NCBI GenBank assembly: GCA_020636375.1 | Contig: JACJXZ010000020.1 | Span: forward strand, 62,001 to 126,000 | From: Lewinellaceae bacterium | GTDB lineage: Bacteria > Bacteroidota > Bacteroidia > Chitinophagales > Saprospiraceae | Reading direction: 5' to 3' | Length of the DNA stretch: 64,000 nucleotides | Program-made: the position numbers and the translations under genes | The notes under the pieces: model-generated | Told to the model about the DNA's origin: nothing | The model's input: only the letters and a program-made list of their open reading frames with translations | Databases searched by the model: none | In this document: piece by piece, positions 18,074 to 24,765 of the stretch | How the letters are laid out: each line of letters opens with the position of its first letter | Numbering within the stretch: the first letter of the stretch is position 1

Positions 18074-19606
18074 TTATAGGGCTGAGCGGATCATTATTTT
18101 CTCTGTAGTTGCCTCGCCATTTGCCCACAAGACGCGCAGAAGATACCACCCGGCGGGCACATTGCGGACGTCGAGCGTTTGAGAAGAGGGGGCGAAAGAA
18201 CGGACGAGCCTGCCCGAAGCATCCGCCAGTTCGATGCGCCGGGCGTCCATCTGCCATTGGCCATACCCTAAATGGATACAGTGGTGTGCCGGGTTGGGAA
18301 AAACGAGGATTTCAGCTGCCGCCGGCGTGGTTATGCCATCGGGAAGCGTAAATTCATAACAGCCGATATCAAAAGCCCCGCCGAAGGGCCGGGCATTGCC
18401 GTCGAGGTCTTCGTTCACAACAGGCGCCGCCAGGTTTGTGCCGGCATCGACGGCCTGCGACCCGGCTGCCAGGTGGAAATCGCCCCCGGCGGCATCCTGG
18501 AACAGGGTGGCCAGCGGTGCCGCCACCAGCGAATGCTGGTCCAGGCCCAGCAATTGCCAAACGGATAACAGTACAGCAGAGCCGTCCCCCTCGGCGCTCA
18601 TCCGGTCGTTTACAATATTGTAGTCGCTTTGCAGGCCGGTGATGTCCTCTGCGGCAATGCAACCCCGCCAGGCGTGCCGGTTGATGATGATGTTGTTGTA
18701 AATTTCCGTGCCCTGGCTGGCCCCTGCCTTCAGGAGGATGCCCCAGCGCCCGTCTTCGGGCACGATGATGGTGTTGTTGAATATCTTCGCCCCATTGGTC
18801 ACGATGGCGCCATCTTGCTGGAACAGGGCGATCCCCTGTCCGAAGTGGTTGTCGTAGATGAGGTTGTTGTACACCACCGGGTCCTGCAGGCCGTCCATAT
18901 TGATGCCGGCGGCCTGGCCGTTATCGTGGAGGACGTTGCCGTAAATCTGTGCGTCGGAGATGATGCCGTCCCCTCCAGCCGAGAGGTCTCCGTTCAGGTG
19001 GATGCCGATGTTGTTGTTGCCAAAGCATTCGTTGTAGCGGATGACGGGCCGGTCGGAGCTGTTGGACACATAGATGCCGTGTTCGTCCACCGAATTGGTG
19101 CAGACGTTGTATTCGATCAGGATGTCGTCGGTGAAGGCGGTGAAGATGCCCCGTTCCGCGTTGCCGTCGCAGCGGCAGTTGCGCACTACGCAGTGATTGG
19201 AGAGGACAACGCGAATGCCGTTGCCGTTGCCCGGCATGCCATTCACTGTAAAGCCGTCGACCACCACGTAGTCAGCATTTTCGATGTTGATGCCGTCGTT
19301 CCGTATTGGGCCGCTTTGGTTGATGAGGGCGTTGACGCCCGAGGCCTGAAAGACGATGGGGGCGGCGCTCGTCCCGTTCCTGTCCCGCAGGTCGAAGCCG
19401 TTGTAAGCGCCGTCGGCTACGAAGACGGTATCTCCTGCCTGTACGATATCCGCAGCGTACTGCAGGGTGAGAAATGCCTCCACCGGGGAGAGGCCGGAAT
19501 TGGCGTCGGAGCCGGCATTGGAGACGTAGTAGGTGGCGGCGAGGAGGTTAAAGTTGAGGTTGAGGAGGATGGCCAGGAGAAGGGGCCAGGGTTTTGGTGT
19601 TTTCAT
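18074..19606 (-). CDS. Secreted right-handed beta-helix protein with T9SS tail
   Basis: 510 residues from MKTPKPWPLLLAILLNLNFN (signal peptide). ATYYVSNAGSDANSGLSP followed by repeating short strands with Asn ladders (YVVVDGFTVNG, CVVRNCRCDG, PVIRYNECFG, PVVYNNLIYD) marks a pectin-lyase-like parallel beta-helix as in polysaccharide lyases and DUF1565-type proteins. Catalytic residues are not identifiable, so lyase activity is unproven. The last 80 residues (ILVFPNPAHHCIHL ... GWYLLRVLWANGEATTEKIM) are a T9SS type A sorting domain. The frame is open further upstream, but the signal peptide fixes the start at 19606. Confidence 0.88.
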   Translation of the reverse strand: MKTPKPWPLLLAILLNLNFNLLAATYYVSNAGSDANSGLSPVEAFLTLQYAADIVQAGDTVFVADGAYNGFDLRDRNGTSAAPIVFQASGVNALINQSGPIRNDGINIENADYVVVDGFTVNGMPGNGNGIRVVLSNHCVVRNCRCDGNAERGIFTAFTDDILIEYNVCTNSVDEHGIYVSNSSDRPVIRYNECFGNNNIGIHLNGDLSAGGDGIISDAQIYGNVLHDNGQAAGINMDGLQDPVVYNNLIYDNHFGQGIALFQQDGAIVTNGAKIFNNTIIVPEDGRWGILLKAGASQGTEIYNNIIINRHAWRGCIAAEDITGLQSDYNIVNDRMSAEGDGSAVLLSVWQLLGLDQHSLVAAPLATLFQDAAGGDFHLAAGSQAVDAGTNLAAPVVNEDLDGNARPFGGAFDIGCYEFTLPDGITTPAAAEILVFPNPAHHCIHLGYGQWQMDARRIELADASGRLVRSFAPSSQTLDVRNVPAGWYLLRVLWANGEATTEKIMIRSAL

Positions 19607-19702
19607 AATATCGGTTTTGAATAGAATACTTTCGGAGAAAAACGCCACAGCCGGTAACGTATTTTCCGATGTGCGGACTATTGGCAAATTAGGGATTCAC
19701 TG

Positions 19703-19743
19703 ACACATAAACACATAAACACATACACACATACACACATACA
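19703..19743. repeat. Short tandem repeat just upstream of a start codon
   Basis: Five to six copies of ACACATAA/ACACATAC (8-9 bp) end 2 bp before the ATG at 19746 and therefore lie in the 5' leader. Confidence 0.8.
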
Positions 19744-19745
19744 CC

Positions 19746-20303
19746 ATGGCACTCACCGAATCCAACATGCTCACCCTGGGCACCAAAGCCCCGGATTTTA
19801 CCCTGCCCGACACCGTTTCCGGCAAAGTGGTCAGCCTTTCCGACATCCGTTCGGACAAAGCGACGGTCGTGATGTTCCTCTGCAACCACTGTCCCTACGT
19901 GATCCACACCAATCCGGAGATCATTCGCCTGGCCAGGGAATACCAGGAGAAGGGCGTCCGCTTCGTGGCCATCAGTTCCAATGATGCGGCCAAATACCCG
20001 CAGGACGGCCCGGAGGAGATGAAAAAACACGCCAAAAAAGTGGGCTACCCCTTCTCCTATCTCTACGACGAGAGCCAGGAAGTAGCCCGCGCCTACGACG
20101 CCGCCTGTACGCCGGATTTCTATGTTTTTGATGAAAATCTGGCCCTCGTCTACCGCGGCCGCCTCGACGCTTCCCGCCCCAACAGCGGCGTCCCGCTGAC
20201 CGGCGAGGACCTGCGCGCCGCCCTCGACGCGGTGCTGGCCGGAGAAGCGGTGCCGGAGAAGCAGTATCCGAGCGCGGGGTGTAATATTAAGTGGAAGATG
20301 TGA
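19746..20303 (+). CDS. Thioredoxin-family protein (AhpC/TSA-Redoxin type)
   Basis: 185 residues without signal peptide. GTKAPDFTLPDTVSGKVVSL is the usual AhpC/TSA/Redoxin N-terminus and FLCNHCPYVIH supplies a CNHC redox pair in place of CGPC. Residues 110-140 hold SYLYDESQEVARAYDAACTP and the cis-Pro segment TPDFYVFD. It is probably a cytoplasmic peroxiredoxin-like or thiol-disulfide protein; the partner is unknown. The ATG follows directly after a short tandem repeat. Confidence 0.9.
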   Translation: MALTESNMLTLGTKAPDFTLPDTVSGKVVSLSDIRSDKATVVMFLCNHCPYVIHTNPEIIRLAREYQEKGVRFVAISSNDAAKYPQDGPEEMKKHAKKVGYPFSYLYDESQEVARAYDAACTPDFYVFDENLALVYRGRLDASRPNSGVPLTGEDLRAALDAVLAGEAVPEKQYPSAGCNIKWKM

Positions 20304-20486
20304 TAACAGAGCCATTGAGAAAAGTAAGGGAACTGTAGGGCAGCACAATGTTGCTCCTGGTGCCCAAACTTCGAACCTTGAACACATTTTCTATTGTTCG
20401 TTCAAAGTTACCGGTTATCGGCCATGAACGATTTACAACGCTGTAGTGTTGAGCTTCCAACACATATAAGGTGTGAGGATTTTCCG

Positions 20487-20494
20487 TATCTTTG
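20487..20494 (+). promoter_or_regulatory. -7 element (TATCTTTG) for the UPF0175 gene
   Basis: Exact match to TAnnTTTG, 17 bp before the start codon at 20512; a short leader of about 10 nt is implied. No good -33 TTG is seen. Confidence 0.5.
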
Positions 20495-20511
20495 CACGTT
20501 AATCACTGAAG

Positions 20512-20754
20512 ATGAAAACCATAACCATCGATTTACCGGATTCCGTCGAACTGGGAGAACAAGAAGCCACGATATATCTGGTATCCCGGCTATTCGAGGT
20601 AGGCATCTTATCTCTTGCGCAGGCTGCCGAGGTGGTGAAAATGAATAAGAGAGAATTCATGGAAGTGATCGGAGATTATGGCGTTTCATTATTCAACTAT
20701 TCTCCAGAAGAACTGGTAAAGGATGTAGAAAATGTCAGAAATCGCAACCGCTGA
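20512..20754 (+). CDS. UPF0175 family protein (antitoxin-like)
   Basis: 80 residues: MKTITIDLPDSVELGEQEAT, then SRLFEVGILSLAQAAEVVKM (helix-turn-helix-like) and FMEVIGDYGVSLFNYSPEEL, which match UPF0175 (PF03683). In many genomes this family precedes a DUF3368/PIN-domain toxin. Here the next gene is mnmG 15 bp away on the same strand, so the antitoxin-like protein appears orphaned and may share the mnmG transcript. Confidence 0.85.
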   Translation: MKTITIDLPDSVELGEQEATIYLVSRLFEVGILSLAQAAEVVKMNKREFMEVIGDYGVSLFNYSPEELVKDVENVRNRNR

Positions 20755-20769
20755 CACGAATTGAAAATT

Positions 20770-22635
20770 ATGTTTCCTGAATACGACGTGATAGTAGTAG
20801 GTGCCGGCCACTCCGGCTGCGAGGCCGCTGTAGCTGCCGCCAATATGGGTTCCCGGGTGATGCTGGCGACGATGAACATGAACACCATCGCCCAGATGTC
20901 GTGCAACCCGGCTATGGGCGGGGTGGCCAAGGGGCAGATCGTGCGCGAGATCGACGCCCTGGGCGGTTATTCCGGCATCGTGACCGACCATACCATGGTG
21001 CAGTTTCGCATGCTGAACCGCTCCAAGGGGCCGGCCATGTGGAGCCCCCGCGCCCAAAGCGATCGCATGCTCTTTGCCCGCAAATGGCGCGTGATGCTGG
21101 AAGAACACCCCAATATCGACTTCTGGCAGGAGATGGTCACCGGTATCATCGTGAAGGGCGGCGTAGTGAAAGGCGTGCGCACCGGCATGGGCCTGGAAAT
21201 CCCCGCCAAAGCGGTGGTGCTGACCAACGGCACTTTCCTCAACGGCATCATCCACATCGGCGAAAAGCAGTTCGGCGGCGGGCGCGCCGGCGAAAAGGCC
21301 GCCAAAGGCATCACCGAACAGCTCGTCGGGCTGGGCTTCGAGGCCGGCCGCATGAAGACAGGCACCCCGCCCCGCGTCGACGGCCGCACCCTCGACTGGA
21401 GCGCCATGGAACTGCAGCCGGGAGACGACAACCCCGGCAAGTTCTCCTACACCGACACGCCCCAGCTGGAAAAACAACTGCCCTGCCACATCGCCTACAC
21501 CAGCCCGGAGGTACACGACATCCTGCGCACCGGATTCGATCGCTCGCCCATGTTCAACGGCCGCATCCAGGGGTTGGGGCCGCGCTACTGCCCCTCCATC
21601 GAAGACAAGATCGACCGCTTCGCCGATAAGGACCGCCACCAGCTCTTCGTCGAGCCGGAAGGATGGGATACCTGCGAAATCTACGTCAACGGTTTCTCTT
21701 CGTCCCTGCCGGAAGACGTGCAGTACAAGGCCCTGCGCACCGTGCGCGGCTTCGAAAACATGAAGATGTTCCGCCCGGGCTATGCCATCGAGTACGACTT
21801 CTTCCCGCCCACCCAGCTGAAAACCTCCCTGGAGACCCACCTGGTGAAGAACCTCTTCTTCGCCGGGCAGATCAACGGCACCACAGGCTACGAGGAAGCC
21901 GGCTGCCAGGGCCTGATGGCGGGCATCAACGCCCACCTGGCCATCCGCGATCAGGAGCCTTTCATCCTGAAGCGCTCCGAGGCCTACATTGGCGTGCTGA
22001 TCGACGACCTGGTCAACAAAGGCACCAAAGAACCTTACCGCATGTTCACCTCCCGCGCCGAATACCGCATCCTGCTCCGCCAGGACAACGCCGACCTGCG
22101 CCTGACGCCCCTGGCCCAAAAGCTGGGCATCTGCGGCGCCGACGAGCGCATGATCCGCGTGGCCGCCAAGCAGGACGCCGCCCAAGCCATCGAAAAATTC
22201 TTTGAAGAATACAGCGTCGAGCCGGGGCAGGTCAACCGCTACCTCGAAGAACAGGGCACCAGCCCCATCCCCCAGAAGGTCAAGCTGCAGGGCATCCTGC
22301 TGCGCCCGCAGATCGGCATGGCGGGCCTGCGCAGCGTGCTGCCCGCCCTCGATGAATTCCTGCAAGGCTACGAACCCGAGTTCATCGACCTGGCCGAGAT
22401 CAATATGAAATACGAGGGCTACATCCAGCGGGAGCAGGAGCGCGTGGAGAAGATGAACCGCCTGGAGGCCGTTCGCCTCAGCGATACTTTTGATTACCAG
22501 CAGTTGTCTTCCCTCTCCAAGGAAGCCCGCGAGAAGCTCTCGCAGATCAGGCCGCGCACGGTGGGTCAGGCCAGCCGCATCAGCGGGGTGTCGCCGGCGG
22601 ATATTTCGGTGTTGCTGGTGCATATGGGGAGGTAG
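20770..22635 (+). CDS. mnmG: tRNA uridine-5-carboxymethylaminomethyl modification enzyme MnmG (GidA)
   Basis: 621 residues, normal family length. FAD-binding VVGAGHSGCEAA near residues 8-19, MSCNPAMGGVAKGQIVREID near 41-60, KTGTPPRVDGRTLDW near 197-211 and the GidA signature TGYEEAGCQGLMAGIN near 374-389 are all present. With MnmE it installs the cmnm5 group at U34 of tRNAs using FAD, methylene-THF and glycine. The start is ATG 20770; an in-frame TTG at 20761 also exists. The C-terminus ends SPADISVLLVHMGR as in Bacteroidota orthologues. Confidence 0.97.
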   Translation: MFPEYDVIVVGAGHSGCEAAVAAANMGSRVMLATMNMNTIAQMSCNPAMGGVAKGQIVREIDALGGYSGIVTDHTMVQFRMLNRSKGPAMWSPRAQSDRMLFARKWRVMLEEHPNIDFWQEMVTGIIVKGGVVKGVRTGMGLEIPAKAVVLTNGTFLNGIIHIGEKQFGGGRAGEKAAKGITEQLVGLGFEAGRMKTGTPPRVDGRTLDWSAMELQPGDDNPGKFSYTDTPQLEKQLPCHIAYTSPEVHDILRTGFDRSPMFNGRIQGLGPRYCPSIEDKIDRFADKDRHQLFVEPEGWDTCEIYVNGFSSSLPEDVQYKALRTVRGFENMKMFRPGYAIEYDFFPPTQLKTSLETHLVKNLFFAGQINGTTGYEEAGCQGLMAGINAHLAIRDQEPFILKRSEAYIGVLIDDLVNKGTKEPYRMFTSRAEYRILLRQDNADLRLTPLAQKLGICGADERMIRVAAKQDAAQAIEKFFEEYSVEPGQVNRYLEEQGTSPIPQKVKLQGILLRPQIGMAGLRSVLPALDEFLQGYEPEFIDLAEINMKYEGYIQREQERVEKMNRLEAVRLSDTFDYQQLSSLSKEAREKLSQIRPRTVGQASRISGVSPADISVLLVHMGR

Positions 22636-22818
22636 GGGGGGCTGGAGGCGGTCTTTGACCTTTCCCGGCACTTCTTCAGCTTCGAGGTGGAAACGGATCA
22701 CTTACAGGCAGCACTTTATTACAAAAGCCTATTTCCCTGCGGATTATGATCCGTACACCTGCGCTGTAACGATGACGGACATCGCCCATATCTTTGGCCT
22801 GCGGGAAAAGGCAAAGGA

Positions 22819-22959
22819 ATGGTTTGGTTTGTCAGAACGTACGAGTATGTTTTTGAGAATTATTCGGATGAGGAAAGGAGGGCTGTTCTGGATGAGATTG
22901 GGTATTTTATTTCGTTGGAAGCTTTTGGGGTTGACCTGGGAGAGATCATAATATCCTGA
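22819..22959 (+). CDS. Possible 46-residue protein or gene remnant
   Basis: MVWFVRTYEYVFENYSDEE... ends GVDLGEIIIS. The composition (acidic helix, no rare codons) is gene-like, but I recognise no family. Just upstream (22636-22810) other frames carry equally gene-like pieces (VFDLSRHFFSFEVETD in the mnmG frame after its stop), so this may be the end of a decayed gene. The rest of 22960-23173 shows nothing. Confidence 0.3.
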   Translation: MVWFVRTYEYVFENYSDEERRAVLDEIGYFISLEAFGVDLGEIIIS

Positions 22960-23173
22960 TAATGGACTTGCCACAGACCGGGCTATTCGTGACTTCCGAT
23001 GGTCGATCCTTGTGGATTCCTCCTTGCAGTCAGCTCACTCCTATCCCTAAGCCGGATGTCAGTAAGGGCTGATCTACTGACATCAGTATTTACTGCTAAA
23101 GACTGTCATTCATTCAGTACCGGCGTTCGCTCTTTTTCTTTTCAGCAGCAGTAATCCAAACGGGAACGGCTTA

Positions 23174-23488
23174 TCAGGATTTGAGCCGCTTTTTCCAGAT
23201 AGCAGGGTCTTGTTTGGAGCTTAATACCCCAAAAACAGAAATATCCTCCTTTTCGACAGTGTAGAAGATGGTATAATTGAACTTGTGGACAATAGCCCTC
23301 CGGATATGGGCTTTTTTGGAGGAAATGGGCTGATACAGGTAGGGGTTTTTCTCGATGGTATTGAGGGCAGCCCGCAGGAAGAGCAGGAAGTCAAGGCCAA
23401 GCCCTTTCCGCTTGTCTTCGAACCAGGAAAAACCGTCAACTATATCCTGCCGGGCTTCATCGGTGAATTGTAAACTATAGGTGGGCAT
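23174..23488 (-). CDS. RelE/ParE family toxin
   Basis: 104 residues with the ParE plan: FTDEARQDIVDGFSWFEDKR, then GLDFLLFLRAALNTIEKNPY, and HIRRAIVHKFNYTIFYTVEK followed by ISVFGVLSSKQDP. ParE-type members poison gyrase, RelE-type cleave mRNA; the WFEDKRKGLG...RRAIVHKFNYTIFY pattern favours ParE. It begins 3 bp after the antitoxin stop, so the pair is co-translated. Confidence 0.88.
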   Translation of the reverse strand: MPTYSLQFTDEARQDIVDGFSWFEDKRKGLGLDFLLFLRAALNTIEKNPYLYQPISSKKAHIRRAIVHKFNYTIFYTVEKEDISVFGVLSSKQDPAIWKKRLKS

Positions 23489-23491
23489 CCA

Positions 23492-23722
23492 TCAGATTGT
23501 GTAGCCGGAGAGCAGCGATTTTTCAATATCCTCCCAGGAATGAAGGCCGGTTTTGCCTTCTTTCAACAGCTGATACCTTCTTTCCAGTTCGGCTTCCAGC
23601 TCTGGGGAAATCACCATTTCCTGAGCGTCGGAACTGTCGGCGATATCATCCCAAATCTTCTCCACCAGGACGATCTTTTCCTCCAGGCTAAGCTTCGATA
23701 TTTGTTCAAGTAACTGTGTCAT
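23492..23722 (-). CDS. Addiction-module antitoxin (putative unstable antitoxin family)
   Basis: 76 residues: ISKLSLEEKIVLVEKIWDDI, then ISPELEAELERRYQLLKEGK and SWEDIEKSLL. This is the short acidic 'addiction module protein' (TIGR02574/PF09720) that precedes ParE/RelE toxins. The ATG lies 5 bp after the -7 element TATATTTG, so the transcript is probably leaderless. Confidence 0.88.
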   Translation of the reverse strand: MTQLLEQISKLSLEEKIVLVEKIWDDIADSSDAQEMVISPELEAELERRYQLLKEGKTGLHSWEDIEKSLLSGYTI

Positions 23723-23726
23723 AGTC

Positions 23727-23757
23727 CAAATATAGCACTATCCGAGATCATTTTCAA
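23727..23757 (-). promoter_or_regulatory. Promoter of the toxin-antitoxin operon
   Basis: On the minus strand: TTG (23757-23755), a 20-bp spacer, TATATTTG (23734-23727). Both elements and the spacing fit the Bacteroidota primary-sigma consensus (TTTG/TTG-N19-21-TAnnTTTG). The predicted transcription start falls on or next to the antitoxin ATG at 23722. Confidence 0.75.
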
Positions 23758-23931
23758 CAAAACACCAAACCCCTCCACCCTTGCTTCCGCCTCCGCCTGC
23801 TGAGTCCTGATGCCTTCGCAAAAAGGGAGGAAACCTCAATTATCCCGTCCGGAAGACGGGAGCAGAAAAGAAAAACTGCCCGGGAGAAAGGGAGTTTTCC
23901 TTATTGGCACAAAATCCGAAATGTTTTTTTT

Positions 23932-24192
23932 CTATAAGCCTTTATTCAAGGATAAGGACGAAAATTTTATAGCACCGGATAAGCCCGTTCCCTGATAATC
24001 GGTATTCCTATGCAGCTTCCTCCTTCTGGCCCGTTCCAGAAACTGCCTCATTGTTTTGAGGGTTTTGTTGCCATAAGCAAGCTGGACATTTCTTTCGGCA
24101 AGCCAGTCGATCAGCTTCAGCCGGAAATTCCAGTCCACATCCTCATAATCAACGAAAACCGGCCAGCGCCTGACATTTCTCACCCTCCCCAA
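23932..24192 (-). pseudogene. Relic of a tyrosine recombinase / integrase (SAM-like N-terminal domain only)
   Basis: About 60 residues (VFVDYEDVDWNFRLKLIDWL, then NKTLKTMRQFLERARRRK and LHRNTDYQG) match the phage_int_SAM_5 core-binding domain of Bacteroidota site-specific integrases. The catalytic R..HxxR..Y domain is missing: after NTDYQG the frame runs into unrelated sequence and stops. The frame is open further upstream without a clear start. It lies beside the toxin-antitoxin pair, consistent with a decayed integrative element. The 23758-23931 gap holds only a small CCCGTC/GACGGG hairpin. Confidence 0.65.
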
Positions 24193-24264
24193 CTGACGAA
24201 AATCATACCTGCCAACAATAAAATGGCGGAAATTTAGGGTAATAAGTAACCAAATTCCTTACTT

Positions 24265-24555
24265 ATGCGCACCCTAGAAAAAATATTCCCAGGCTTTTTC
24301 GCTGCCTTAGGCATCACGCTGGCTGCAACCTGGTTCGCCCTCGTCATCGTCGGGGCGGCCAACATGATCGTGCATATCCTCTTCCTCTTTTTCGCCGCGT
24401 TCATTTTCGAAATATACTCCTCCAACCAGGAATATGAGGCCAATGAGGCCAGGAGAAAACGGGAAATGGAGGAGGTGGACAGAATGCTGGACGAGCTGAA
24501 ACATGACGATCACGAAGAAATGATCCACGAACTGGAAGAAGAATATAACCTGTAA
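24265..24555 (+). CDS. Small membrane protein with acidic coiled-coil tail
   Basis: 96 residues. Residues 7-32 and about 34-50 are two adjacent hydrophobic segments (FFAALGITLAATWFALVIVG; IVHILFLFFAAFIFEIY), followed by a charged helix rich in Glu/Arg/Asp (ARRKREMEEVDRMLDELKHD). No family is recognised. A stem-loop terminator follows 40 bp after the stop, supporting a single-gene unit. Confidence 0.6.
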   Translation: MRTLEKIFPGFFAALGITLAATWFALVIVGAANMIVHILFLFFAAFIFEIYSSNQEYEANEARRKREMEEVDRMLDELKHDDHEEMIHELEEEYNL

Positions 24556-24594
24556 TTTTTCTCTGAACAAATAAACACTGTTGGACAACGGATG

Positions 24595-24635
24595 GAAGCA
24601 GTAGCCTCTTTTGTGAGCCTACTGCTTCTTGTTTT
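24595..24635 (+). terminator. Intrinsic terminator
   Basis: GAAGCAGTAG pairs with CTACTGCTTC across about 15 nt and is followed by TTGTTTT. Confidence 0.8.
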
Positions 24636-24702
24636 CAGGCAACAAAACCTTTGTGATTCTTCGTGTCTTTGAGTCTTTGTGGCAGAAAAGCCCCATTCAC
24701 GC

Positions 24703-24737
24703 AAAAAAAATCCCCCATGCCCGGGGGCGATGGGGGA
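24703..24737 (-). terminator. Intrinsic terminator of the metalloprotease gene
   Basis: Minus strand: CCCCCAT pairs with ATGGGGG, followed by ATTTTTTTT; 28 bp after the stop at 24766. Confidence 0.88.
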
Positions 24738-24765
24738 AGTGAAACCTCTCAAAGATTTCCGGATA

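Noticed and set aside
20689..22701. 670-codon frame antisense to mnmG
   Set aside because: Shadow of a GC-rich gene; the plus strand encodes a full MnmG with all motifs.
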